Shown one piece after another: positions 1 to 7,974 of a DNA stretch of 64,000 bases; positions within the stretch are counted from its first letter, which is position 1; each line of letters begins with the position of its first letter. Below the pieces are notes generated by a model. That model had not been told where the DNA came from. It ran no database searches and worked only from the letters and a program-made list of their open reading frames with translations. Origin of the DNA: Senegalimassilia sp003474385 (GTDB taxonomy: Bacteria > Actinomycetota > Coriobacteriia > Coriobacteriales > Eggerthellaceae); NCBI RefSeq assembly GCF_003474385.1, contig NZ_QUCY01000016.1:1-64000 (forward strand), in the 5' to 3' direction. Both the position numbers and the translations under genes were made by a program.

Positions 1-61
1 AACCTGGATAGGAGAATCTGAACCCCCATCAACTTTACGCCGTCGAATGGTTGTGAGTGAA

Positions 62-90
62 TTGCATAAGGCTTACTAGCGATATAAAAT
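62..90 (+). promoter_or_regulatory. Candidate promoter of the PerR-like regulator gene
   Basis: TTGCAT (62-67) and TAAAAT (85-90) are separated by 17 bases, about 45 bases before the start codon at 134, in an AT-rich patch that stands out from the GC-rich surroundings. A strong ribosome binding site (ATAGGAG) lies at 121-127. I found no clear Per or Fur box. Confidence 0.35.
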
Positions 91-133
91 CCTATTAAGA
101 AGAAAGTCTGACAAAAAGGATAGGAGCAACGCG

Positions 134-553
134 ATGACTTCGAACGGCCAGGTTCAGAGCCCGCGCGGCTCGCGCAACGCTAAGCAACGCGCGGTGGTGC
201 TCGATGCGGTGCGCTCGCTGCACAACCATCCGACGTCGGCGGATATCTACGATGTGGTCCACCGCGATCACCCCAACGTGTCCCGCGCCACCGTGTATCG
301 CAACTTGAGCGTGTTGTCGGATCGCGGGGAGGTTTTGCGCATCCCCGTGCCCAACGCGGCGGACCGCTACGACTTCCGCTGCGATAACCACTTCCATGCG
401 AAGTGCAGCCGTTGCGGAGGCGTCTTCGATATCGAGACGGAGGGGGTCGATCCCTTTGCGCGTATCGTGAACGATTACGGGTTCCAGGTAACGGGCTTCG
501 ACCTGGCGTTTTCCGGCGTGTGCCCTGATTGTCGCCGTAATAGCGGGGAATAG
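134..553 (+). CDS. Fur-family transcriptional regulator, PerR-like
   Basis: A 139-residue metal-dependent repressor of the Fur family: N-terminal winged helix (about 15-75) and C-terminal dimerisation/metal domain. Two CxxC pairs (C91/C94 and C130/C133) would hold the structural zinc. D80, H86, H88 and D99 align with the regulatory metal site of Bacillus PerR. The Asp at 99, where Fur proteins usually have Glu, favours a peroxide-sensing PerR type over an iron-sensing Fur, and His32 corresponds to the oxidisable His37. It is monocistronic, with a 366-base gap before rpsA. No peroxidase or catalase gene is adjacent, so its regulon cannot be read from context. Family assignment is secure; the PerR subtype is inferred from residues. 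Confidence 0.88.
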   Translation: MTSNGQVQSPRGSRNAKQRAVVLDAVRSLHNHPTSADIYDVVHRDHPNVSRATVYRNLSVLSDRGEVLRIPVPNAADRYDFRCDNHFHAKCSRCGGVFDIETEGVDPFARIVNDYGFQVTGFDLAFSGVCPDCRRNSGE

Positions 554-919
554 CGCATAGCGCGTTGGTTCTCGTCCTCCAATCTGGGTGTTTAGGGGGG
601 TGAGCTCGAAACGGCTGGTCGTCGCGCAGCGCGCGGCCGGATCGCAAGGCGGCGGTGCAAGGGCGCGAAACGAACGGCTTGCCATTCCGCGTAGAAATCG
701 TGCAGGGCGGAACGCTGTTGGAAAATAGTGGCTTGGATGCCGCATTGCGCATGGTATACTCGATTGGCTTATGGGAAGGTCCCGTAAGCATTGGTAATGT
801 AGGCCCCCGAGACATGTTTGTTGCACTGCTAAAAGGGAGCATCTCCTGCAAGCGAACATGGTTTATGTAGCAATCATTCATGACGAAGGGTCCCCGGCAA
901 AGTATGGAAGGGGTCCGTT
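554..919. other. Intergenic region with rpsA promoter and leader
   Basis: No convincing gene lies in these 366 bases. The first 180 bases hold no feature I can support. A promoter sits at 733-760, leaving about 150 bases of untranslated rpsA leader. The leader contains GGAAGGTCCC-type segments that could pair with the GGGTCCCC and GGGGTCC segments near the start codon. A control role, such as S1 autoregulation, is possible but not shown. A 71-codon open frame across 655-870 has no family resemblance and I do not call it. Confidence 0.4.
733..760 (+). promoter_or_regulatory. Candidate rpsA promoter with extended -10
   Basis: TTGGAT (733-738), a 16-base spacer and TATACT (755-760) preceded by TG-G, giving the extended -10 TGGTATACT. 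The same nonamer precedes the acyltransferase gene and recN in this window, which supports it as a real promoter form. The predicted leader to the TTG start at 920 is about 150 bases. Confidence 0.5.
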
Positions 920-2122
920 TTGACCGACATCAAGAACACGTCCGTCATCGACTTCGAGGACATCTCCGACGATCAGATGAACCAGATGATCGACGGCACG
1001 CTGACCGAGTTCGACGAGGGCGACCTGGTCAACGGCACGGTTGTCAAGATCGAGCATGACGAGGTGCTGGTGGACATCGGATTCAAGTCCGAGGGCGTTG
1101 TGCCCGTCCGCGAGCTGTCCATCCGCAAGGACGCCGATCCGTCCGAAATCGTCAATCTCGGCGACGAGATCGAGGCTCTGGTCCTGCAGAAGGAGGACAA
1201 GGACGGCCGTCTGATCCTGTCCAAGAAGCGTGCCGAGTACGAGCGCGCCTGGATCAGCGTTGAGGAGAAGTTCAAGGCTGGCGAGACCGTCACCGGCGAG
1301 GTTATCGAGGTTGTCAAGGGCGGCCTGATCCTGGACATCGGCCTGCGCGGCTTCCTGCCTGCGTCCTTGGTCGACCTGCGTCGCGTCAAGGACCTGGACA
1401 TGTACCTGCACACCGAGATCGAGGCCCGCGTCATCGAGATGGACCGCAACCGCAACAACGTTGTCCTGTCCCGTCGCGTGCTGCTTGAGGAAGGCCGCAA
1501 GAACGAGCGCGCCGAGATCCTCTCCAAGCTGTCCAAGGGCATGCGCCTCAAGGGCACGGTTTCCAGCATCGTCGACTTCGGCGCCTTCGTTGACCTGGGC
1601 GGCATCGACGGTCTGGTCCACATCTCCGAGCTGTCCTGGAACCACGTCAACCATCCGTCCGAGGTCGTCAAGGTCGGCGACGAGGTCGAGGTCGAGGTTC
1701 TGGACGTCGATCTGCAGCGCGAGCGCATCTCCCTGGGTCTGAAGCAGACCACCGAGGATCCGTGGATCAAGCTGGTCGAGAGCTACCCGGTCGGCTCCAT
1801 TGTTGACGGCAAGGTCACCAAGACCGTCCCGTTCGGCGCCTTCGTCGAGCTGGGCCAGTCCATCGAGGGCCTGGTGCACATCTCCGAGATGGCCATGCGT
1901 CACATCGACACGCCTGCTCAGGTCGTCAAGCCCGGCGACATGGTCAAGGTCAAGGTCATGGAGATCAACCCCGACCGTCGTCGCATCAGCCTGTCCATGA
2001 AGGCTGCTGCTGCTGAGATGGGCTTCGAGATCCCCGTGGATGAGTCCATCCAGGTTGAGGAGAAGCCGGCCAAGAAGCGCGAGAAGAAGGCTGACAAGCC
2101 CGCTGAGGAGCAGGCTGAATAA
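920..2122 (+). CDS. rpsA: 30S ribosomal protein S1
   Basis: RNA-binding protein of the small ribosomal subunit that helps load mRNA. The 400 residues contain four S1 OB-fold repeats, at about 35-105, 120-185, 205-275 and 292-362; the last two carry the typical FGAFV and GLVHISE signatures. Proteobacterial S1 has six repeats; four is usual for Gram-positive and actinobacterial forms. The C-terminal 35 residues are Lys/Glu/Ala-rich and probably disordered. Translation starts at TTG (920) about seven bases after GGAAGGGG; the ATG at 904 is out of frame. The gene is a single transcription unit ended by a strong hairpin. Confidence 0.96.
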   Translation: MTDIKNTSVIDFEDISDDQMNQMIDGTLTEFDEGDLVNGTVVKIEHDEVLVDIGFKSEGVVPVRELSIRKDADPSEIVNLGDEIEALVLQKEDKDGRLILSKKRAEYERAWISVEEKFKAGETVTGEVIEVVKGGLILDIGLRGFLPASLVDLRRVKDLDMYLHTEIEARVIEMDRNRNNVVLSRRVLLEEGRKNERAEILSKLSKGMRLKGTVSSIVDFGAFVDLGGIDGLVHISELSWNHVNHPSEVVKVGDEVEVEVLDVDLQRERISLGLKQTTEDPWIKLVESYPVGSIVDGKVTKTVPFGAFVELGQSIEGLVHISEMAMRHIDTPAQVVKPGDMVKVKVMEINPDRRRISLSMKAAAAEMGFEIPVDESIQVEEKPAKKREKKADKPAEEQAE

Positions 2123-2165
2123 GCTGACCTAAGCCTCAAGCTTCAAGCAACCGCTTAGCATCCGC

Positions 2166-2203
2166 AAGGCCCCCGGCATACGCCGGGGGCCTTGTTGCGT
2201 TTG
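2166..2203 (+). terminator. rpsA terminator
   Basis: A perfect 12-bp stem (2166-2177 with 2182-2193, arm AAGGCCCCCGGC) with a four-base loop, followed by a modest T-rich tract (GTTGCGTTT), 43 bases after the rpsA stop. Confidence 0.8.
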
Positions 2204-2224
2204 CAGATTATCTAAAGGCGCTCG

Positions 2225-2286
2225 CTTCATAACGCAAATCGGGCCGCAATCGTGATGCGTTGATTCGCATGCGATTGCGGCCCGAT
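2225..2286 (-). terminator. Terminator of the acyltransferase gene
   Basis: A perfect 15-bp inverted repeat (2238-2252 with 2272-2286, arm ATCGGGCCGCAATCG). Read on the minus strand it follows the acyltransferase stop and leads into TTGCGTTATG. Together with the rpsA hairpin it insulates two convergent genes. Confidence 0.65.
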
Positions 2287-2319
2287 CGTTCGATTCGTGC
2301 GCCCGCTGATTAGATGCGC

Positions 2320-4488
2320 TTATTCCTGCGGGTGCTCCCCTAGGCTGTTGGCGATGTTGGTGGCAATGGAGGCAACGGCTGCCTGCTGGGCCGCAATGGC
2401 CTTGGAGGTTGCGGCTTCCATAGGCGTTTCTGCGTGTGCAACTTGGTCGCCTTCCTTGTGCTCGGGTAGAAGGCTTCCAATAGCATCGTGGACCATGTCG
2501 ATATAGGCTTGTGCGCCTTCCGAGGACAGATGCGTGCCGTCTCCGTCGAACCAGGTGCCATGCGATGCGCTCAGGCTGTACCAGTCGATCACCTGCACGT
2601 TGCTGTAACGCTCGACGGCGCGGTCGAGCGCGGCGTTCGTCTCCGCCATCCAGCTTTGCGGGCTGCGGGTGTTCACGAAGAACACGTGCTTGTCGGTGCC
2701 CACCACGCCAAGCAGGTCGTCCAGCTGCTCGTCAGTGGCCTGTCCGTTCGTTCCCAGGGCGAACACCACCACATCACCCACGATGTCCTGCTCGGCGTAG
2801 GAGCGGTACACTTCCTCGCCGACGGTGAGCTGACGGTTCACGGCGGCATCGATGGCGCCGTAGGGGAACGTTTCGGTGAAGTTGGGAATGGCGCGAACCG
2901 ATACAGAGTCGCCGATCATGAGCACGTCGAGCTTGGGCTTCTCGGCTGCTGCGGTGGTGCCCGACGTATCTGCAGGCAAGCCTGCGACATGCGCCGATTC
3001 GTCCTTCAGCAGATCGCCGCCCTCAAGTGCGGAAGTGTCGGGCACAAAGATCAGCCCGCCGATGCAGACGATGGTGAGCACGGAGGCCGCGGCCGTGGGC
3101 AGGGCATGGGTACGGAGCCAATCGGCAAGCAGGATCTGCCCGCTACGCACGTCGCCCACGAACTTCCCGATGGCGCCATGGCGGATGGGGTCTTCCACGA
3201 ACTTGTAGGAGAACCATGAGATGGCGAAGATGACGGCGAACTCCACCAGGTACATCCACCACGGGGTGCCTTCGATGTTGCTGCGCGGGTTCATGAGCAG
3301 AAGGATAGGGTAGTGCCACAGGTACATGCCGTAGGAGTGCAGGCCGATCCATACGAGCGGTTTTGCGGCGAACACCTTCGCCAACAGGCTAGACGGGTGC
3401 ACGATGACGGCGATGATGACCATGGTGATCACGGAGGCGAGCAGGATGCCGCCGCGGTACATGAACGCCGACGTGCCTTCGATGCCCGCCATCATGGCCA
3501 CCAAGCCAATGAGCGCGATGCCGCCCACGGCGTCAAGCGCCAGCCGAACGCTGTGGTCAAGGTGGATCTCGTTGTTCGCGCCAAGTTGGTTCGACGGCCA
3601 TACGAAGGCAAGCCATGCGCCGATGAGCAGGCTGAACGCGCGGGTATCGGTTCCGTAGTATACGCGCGAGGGGTCGGCGCCGGGGTTGAACAGAAGCGCC
3701 ATTTCAAGCGCGGATGCCAAGGCGAGCACGAAGGTAGCGTTGCGCATATGGGTGCGCTTCACGCCGAACTTGTGCGCAAGGATGAGCACCACGGGCCAAA
3801 CCACGTAGAATTGCTCCTCGATGGCGAGCGACCAGAAATGCGTGACAGGGCTCGGGGCGCCTAGGGCGTCGAAGTAGGATACGTCGCGCAGGATGTACCA
3901 CCAGTTGGTCACCCAGCAAAGCGCCGCCCACATGTCCTCGCGCAGCTTCGTGAGCAGGCTGTGGTCGAACAACGTGCAGAGCACGGCGGTGACTATGATG
4001 ACGAAGGCGATGGCCGGGAATAGGCGTTTCACGCGCCGTAGCCAGAACTGCGGCAGGTCGATGGTGCCCGTGGAGTCCCATTCGATGAGCAATAGACTGG
4101 TGATCAGGTAGCCCGACAGCACGAAGAACACGGTGACGCCGAGCAGGCCGCCGGGCATCCAGGCCATGCCCATGTGGTAGGCGATGACGCCGAGCACGGC
4201 AAGTGCGCGTAGGCCATCGAGGGCAGGGATGTAGCGTGATTTCTTCCGCTTGGGCTGCTCTACGCTGCCGGATGTGCGCGAGGTCCGCGGTGATGCGCCG
4301 TGCGCACTGTCGTGACGGCCGTCCGTTACGGCGTTTGCGCGGCGGGTGCCATGCGATGCGGTGGCTGCGACGCTTGAGGCGCGGCCGTGCACATTGGAAC
4401 GGTGTTGCGTGTAAGAATCCGATGCGGGGCTTGCGTATGCGCTTCGCGAACGGTTGCGTGCGTGGCTCCCAGCCGGCGTTTCCGGCAT
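2320..4488 (-). CDS. Membrane acyltransferase 3 with C-terminal SGNH domain (OatA-like)
   Basis: A 722-residue integral membrane protein. Residues 1-85 are a basic, Ser/Ala-rich cytoplasmic extension. Residues about 88-450 are an acyltransferase-3 domain with roughly ten membrane spans, starting with the family signature ALDGLRALAVLGV and containing FWSLAIEEQFY. After another membrane span comes an extracytoplasmic SGNH-hydrolase-like domain (about 520-700) with GDSVS (catalytic Ser block), FALGTNG (Asn block) and DGTHL (Asp-His block). This layout matches OatA-type proteins that pass an acetyl group across the membrane to an extracellular glycan. Peptidoglycan O-acetylation is the best guess; teichoic or capsular glycan is possible. 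The start follows a GAGAAGGG site. It is a single gene. Confidence 0.85.
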   Translation of the reverse strand: MPETPAGSHARNRSRSAYASPASDSYTQHRSNVHGRASSVAATASHGTRRANAVTDGRHDSAHGASPRTSRTSGSVEQPKRKKSRYIPALDGLRALAVLGVIAYHMGMAWMPGGLLGVTVFFVLSGYLITSLLLIEWDSTGTIDLPQFWLRRVKRLFPAIAFVIIVTAVLCTLFDHSLLTKLREDMWAALCWVTNWWYILRDVSYFDALGAPSPVTHFWSLAIEEQFYVVWPVVLILAHKFGVKRTHMRNATFVLALASALEMALLFNPGADPSRVYYGTDTRAFSLLIGAWLAFVWPSNQLGANNEIHLDHSVRLALDAVGGIALIGLVAMMAGIEGTSAFMYRGGILLASVITMVIIAVIVHPSSLLAKVFAAKPLVWIGLHSYGMYLWHYPILLLMNPRSNIEGTPWWMYLVEFAVIFAISWFSYKFVEDPIRHGAIGKFVGDVRSGQILLADWLRTHALPTAAASVLTIVCIGGLIFVPDTSALEGGDLLKDESAHVAGLPADTSGTTAAAEKPKLDVLMIGDSVSVRAIPNFTETFPYGAIDAAVNRQLTVGEEVYRSYAEQDIVGDVVVFALGTNGQATDEQLDDLLGVVGTDKHVFFVNTRSPQSWMAETNAALDRAVERYSNVQVIDWYSLSASHGTWFDGDGTHLSSEGAQAYIDMVHDAIGSLLPEHKEGDQVAHAETPMEAATSKAIAAQQAAVASIATNIANSLGEHPQE

Positions 4489-4540
4489 GATAGTTCCCTT
4501 CTCATCTGCTGCGCTCCCTTAATCCGCAGCACATCGCCTC

Positions 4541-4549
4541 AGTATACCA
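4541..4549 (-). promoter_or_regulatory. Extended -10 element upstream of the acyltransferase gene
   Basis: Minus-strand TGGTATACT lies 53 bases ahead of the acyltransferase start, identical to the element ahead of rpsA and recN. No good -35 hexamer is visible, which is common for extended -10 promoters. Confidence 0.5.
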
Positions 4550-4675
4550 GTGCCGCCTACCGTAACCTGTTGGCAAATGATGGCACGTGCCGTCCGTTTC
4601 GGCTGTGTGGTGCGTGTATCATATGAAGAAGATATGCGTGAAGGTAACGCTGCGATGCCGACAAAGGAGGCAGGC

Positions 4676-5284
4676 ATGGGTATGAAGAAGCTGTTCGTCA
4701 TCGGCGGCATGGGCGCCGGCAAATCGACGGCCCGCAAGGTCCTGGCCGAGCAGGGAGTCCCGTACATCGACCTCGACAAGGTCGGTCATGACGTGCTGCT
4801 GTGGGATACGGTCAAAGCCGACCTGGTAGAGGCGTTCGGCGCCGATATCCTGGGCGCTGATGGTCAGATCGTGCGCTCGAAGGTGGCGGCGAAGGCTTTC
4901 GCCACGCCGGCGGAGACGCGCAAGCTCAACCGCATCACCATGCCGCGCATCGAGGAGGCGTTCACCGATCAGCTCGACGAGCTTGAGCGCCAGGGCAACA
5001 AGGCCGTGGTGGTGGAATATTCCGTGTTCAAAAATCGCCAGGTGTCCATGGCCAACGGCGCCGACGTGGTCATCGCCGTGCTGGCCCCGCTTGACGACCG
5101 CATCGAGCGCGCCGTTGCAGGCGGCTGGGACGAGCAGGATGTGCGTCGCCGCATCGCCCGCCAGATCAGCGATGCGGATCGCATCGAGCAATCCGACGTG
5201 GTGTTCAACAACGATGGCACGCCCGAGCAGCTGCGCGAGCAGGTCGAGCAGTGGTGGCGTGAGTACAGCAAGACGCTGGACTAG
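4676..5284 (+). CDS. coaE: Dephospho-CoA kinase
   Basis: Last step of coenzyme A synthesis: ATP-dependent phosphorylation of the 3'-hydroxyl of dephospho-CoA, in the cytoplasm. The 202-residue protein has a P-loop (GGMGAGKS, about 10-17), the DLDKVGHDVL segment near 35 that contacts the substrate, and a C-terminal NNDGTPEQLREQV stretch typical of the family. The length fits CoaE (about 200). The frame stays open upstream to 4550, but AGGAGG at 4665-4670 lies five bases before ATG 4676, so I chose that start; ATG 4682 is the alternative. Single gene, closed by a terminator. Confidence 0.92.
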   Translation: MGMKKLFVIGGMGAGKSTARKVLAEQGVPYIDLDKVGHDVLLWDTVKADLVEAFGADILGADGQIVRSKVAAKAFATPAETRKLNRITMPRIEEAFTDQLDELERQGNKAVVVEYSVFKNRQVSMANGADVVIAVLAPLDDRIERAVAGGWDEQDVRRRIARQISDADRIEQSDVVFNNDGTPEQLREQVEQWWREYSKTLD

Positions 5285-5326
5285 GACGGCTTCGCGCTGA
5301 TGGGCGCGATCGTTTGAAACGTTGCG

Positions 5327-5388
5327 GGCCCCTGCGGTGCGGCGCCTGGCTTTGCCAGATGCCGCATGCTGCAGGGGCCTTTTGCGTT
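5327..5388 (+). terminator. coaE terminator
   Basis: GGCCCCTGC (5327-5335) pairs with GCAGGGGCC (5371-5379) around an inner GGCGCCTGG...CCAGATGCC hairpin, followed by CTTTTGCGTTGT. It lies 42 bases after the coaE stop. Confidence 0.75.
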
Positions 5389-5416
5389 GTCGCGTATGTG
5401 AAGCGAAAACGTACAC

Positions 5417-5445
5417 TTGTTCTTTTCCGTATGCCGTGATAGACT
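5417..5445 (+). promoter_or_regulatory. Candidate uvrB promoter
   Basis: TTGTTC (5417-5422), a 17-base spacer and TAGACT (5440-5445), with TG one base before the -10 (extended -10). It is 47 bases before the chosen uvrB start. No obvious SOS (LexA) box is visible, though UvrB is often damage-induced in other bacteria. Confidence 0.5.
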
Positions 5446-5491
5446 TCGGGCACTGATTCGAAGGAAGCGCCTGCGAAGGACGTGATTGCAT

Positions 5492-7645
5492 ATGAGCAGC
5501 CATCTGAAGAACATCGAGGGCATGACAATGGAGGGCAAGCTGCCCGAAGTGCGCCTTGCGAACACGCCGTTTCGAGCGGTCAGCCCTTATGAGCCTTCAG
5601 GCGATCAGCCGCAGGCCATCAAGAAGCTGGCACAGGGCGTAGAGGAAGGGCTGCGGTATCAAACGCTTCTGGGCGTTACGGGCTCGGGCAAAACGTTCAC
5701 CATGGCGAAAACCATCGAGGCGGTGCAGCGCCCCACGCTTGTCATGGCGCCGAACAAGACGCTTGCCGCTCAGCTTGCAAGCGAGCTGAAGGAGTTCTTC
5801 CCCGACAATGCCGTGGTGTATTTCGTCAGCTACTACGATTATTACCAGCCCGAAGCGTATGTGCCCTCGTCGGACACGTTCATCGAGAAGGACGCCTCCA
5901 TCAACGAAGAGGTGGAGAAGCTGCGCCATGCCGCCACCAGCGCGCTCCTTTCCAGGCGCGACGTCATCGTGGTGGCGTCGGTCAGCTGCATCTACGGTAT
6001 CGGCAGCCCCATGGATTACGCGGGCATGGCCGTGTTCGTGGACAAGCAGAAGGAGATGGATCGCGACCAGATGATCCACGACCTTATCGACATCCAGTAC
6101 GACCGCAACGACTACGAGCTGAAACGCGGCACGTTCCGCGTGCGCGGGGATAACCTCGATGTGTTCCCGCCGTACGCGGACAATCCGGTGCGCGTGGAGT
6201 TCTGGGGCGATGAGATAGAGCAGATTTCCGAGATCGACAACGTCACGGGCGAGGTGTTGCAAGCCTATGAGGCCCTGCCCATCTGGCCGGCCTCCCATTA
6301 CGTGACGGCGCGCCCGAAGATGGAGCACGCTATCAAAACCATCCAAGAGGAGCTGCGCGAGCGCCTGCAGCAGTTTAAAGAGGAGGGCAAGCTGCTTGAG
6401 GCCCAGCGGCTGGAGATGCGCGTGAACTACGATCTTGAGATGCTGGAGACCATGGGCTTTTGCAGCGGCATCGAGAACTATTCCCGGCATTTGGACGGGC
6501 GCGAGCCTGGAGAGCCCCCGTACACGCTCATCGACTATTTCCCGGACGATTTCCTATGCATCATCGACGAGAGCCATGTGACGGTGCCCCAAATCCGCGG
6601 CATGCATGAGGGCGACCGCAGCCGCAAGATCACCTTGACCGAGCATGGGTTCCGGCTGCCCAGCTGTTTGGATAACCGTCCGCTGCGTTTCGACGAGTTC
6701 GAGGAGCGCGTGCCGCAGTTCATCTACGTGTCGGCAACGCCCGGCGATTACGAGCTGAAGGTCAGCCAGCAGCAGGTGGAGCAGATCATCCGCCCCACGG
6801 GCCTGCTGGATCCCGAGATCATCGTGCGCGGCAGTGCAAGCCAGATCGACGACATCATCGACGAGGCGAAGGAGCGCGCCGACCGCAACGAGCGCGTGCT
6901 CATAACCACGCTTACCAAGAAGATGGCCGAGGATTTGACCGACCACCTCTTGGACCGCGGCTTACGCGCCCGCTACATGCACAGCGACATCGGCACGCTT
7001 GAGCGCGTGGACATCCTGCGCGATCTGCGTTTGGGCAAGTTCGATGTGCTGGTGGGAATCAACCTGCTGCGCGAGGGCCTGGACCTGCCCGAGGTAACGT
7101 TGGTAGCCATTCTCGACGCCGACAAGGAGGGCTTCCTGCGAAACCAGCGCAGCCTGATCCAGACCATCGGCCGCGCTGCTCGTAACGCGAACGGCCAGGT
7201 AATCATGTATGCCGACAAAACCACCGACTCCATGGACCTGGCAATCTCCGAAACGCGGCGCCGTCGCAGCATCCAGATGGCCTACAACGAAGAGCACGGC
7301 ATCACGCCCAAAACGGTCACGAAGGCGGTCGTGGACATCATGAGCTACGTGCATGGGGAAATGGGCGATGTGTCATCTGAGCAGGTGAACATGCAGCTTG
7401 CCGAGCTGTCGCGCGAAGAGGTGCTGCGCGTTATCTCCAGCATGGAGGAAGATATGGCGGAGGCGTCGCGCAACATGGACTTTGAGGAGGCGGCGCGCTT
7501 GCGAGACGAGGTGGTGCGCCTGCGTGCCGGCGTGGAGGGCGAAAGCGAGGCGGATGTGCTCAAGGACCTGAAGAAGAGCGCGCGCAAAGGCAGCGCCTTC
7601 GGCAATCGCAAGAACGCAGCGTACGGCAGCTCGCGTCGGTCGTAG
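5492..7645 (+). CDS. uvrB: Excinuclease ABC subunit B
   Basis: Damage-verifying helicase-like subunit of UvrABC nucleotide excision repair. About 717 residues with all hallmarks: Walker A GVTGSGKT (61-68), the beta-hairpin that threads the damaged strand (YYDYYQPEAYVP), DESHVTVPQIRGM (helicase motif II region), helicase C-terminal domain with GINLLREGLDLPE and IQTIGRAARN, and a C-terminal UVR domain (MEEDMAEASRNMDFEEAARLR) that contacts UvrC. Starts possible at TTG 5486, ATG 5492 or ATG 5522; GAAGGA at 5475-5480 fits the first two. uvrA and uvrC are not adjacent. A small palindrome follows the stop. Confidence 0.97.
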   Translation: MSSHLKNIEGMTMEGKLPEVRLANTPFRAVSPYEPSGDQPQAIKKLAQGVEEGLRYQTLLGVTGSGKTFTMAKTIEAVQRPTLVMAPNKTLAAQLASELKEFFPDNAVVYFVSYYDYYQPEAYVPSSDTFIEKDASINEEVEKLRHAATSALLSRRDVIVVASVSCIYGIGSPMDYAGMAVFVDKQKEMDRDQMIHDLIDIQYDRNDYELKRGTFRVRGDNLDVFPPYADNPVRVEFWGDEIEQISEIDNVTGEVLQAYEALPIWPASHYVTARPKMEHAIKTIQEELRERLQQFKEEGKLLEAQRLEMRVNYDLEMLETMGFCSGIENYSRHLDGREPGEPPYTLIDYFPDDFLCIIDESHVTVPQIRGMHEGDRSRKITLTEHGFRLPSCLDNRPLRFDEFEERVPQFIYVSATPGDYELKVSQQQVEQIIRPTGLLDPEIIVRGSASQIDDIIDEAKERADRNERVLITTLTKKMAEDLTDHLLDRGLRARYMHSDIGTLERVDILRDLRLGKFDVLVGINLLREGLDLPEVTLVAILDADKEGFLRNQRSLIQTIGRAARNANGQVIMYADKTTDSMDLAISETRRRRSIQMAYNEEHGITPKTVTKAVVDIMSYVHGEMGDVSSEQVNMQLAELSREEVLRVISSMEEDMAEASRNMDFEEAARLRDEVVRLRAGVEGESEADVLKDLKKSARKGSAFGNRKNAAYGSSRRS

Positions 7646-7974
7646 AACCCTGCTGTCCGTCGACCGCGGGTTGACGGACACGGTGGCGGCGGCTTGCTTG
7701 CTCAGCGCAGGGCGCTGGTGGCAACTCGCTAGCCCCGTATGCCGCAGAGCGGGATAATGGCGGGAGCGGTTATGGCATTTGTCGCGGCTACGACTTGTGC
7801 GGTGCAGGGCGCTGGCAGTAGCCCCCCTTGCCGCACGTGCCGCGGCGTGGAGTTGTGGTGGGGTGTCTGCTTAGCATTTAGCTTAGCTGCGCGGTAACTT
7901 GTGCTGCGCAGAAGGGGGTTGGCGCGTTTGAAGATGCCGCATACGGTTCGCAAGGCGCCGCCATTGCCTTTGGT
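7646..7974. other. Intergenic region between convergent uvrB and larE
   Basis: A 329-base stretch. A short inverted repeat (TGTCCGTC at 7653-7660 with GACGGACA at 7672-7679) just after uvrB may be a weak terminator; it lacks a T tract. A 74-codon minus-strand open frame (7729-7953) has no family resemblance, so I do not call it. The rest contains nothing I can assign. Confidence 0.4.

Noticed and set aside
655..870. 71-codon plus-strand frame before rpsA
   Set aside because: It runs through the rpsA promoter and leader and resembles no protein family.
95..881. Long minus-strand open frames opposite the PerR-like gene
   Set aside because: Arg/His/Ala-rich shadows of a real Fur-family gene; no family resemblance and no ribosome binding site.
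7729..7953. 74-codon minus-strand frame between uvrB and larE
   Set aside because: No ribosome binding site, no recognisable motif, low-complexity composition.
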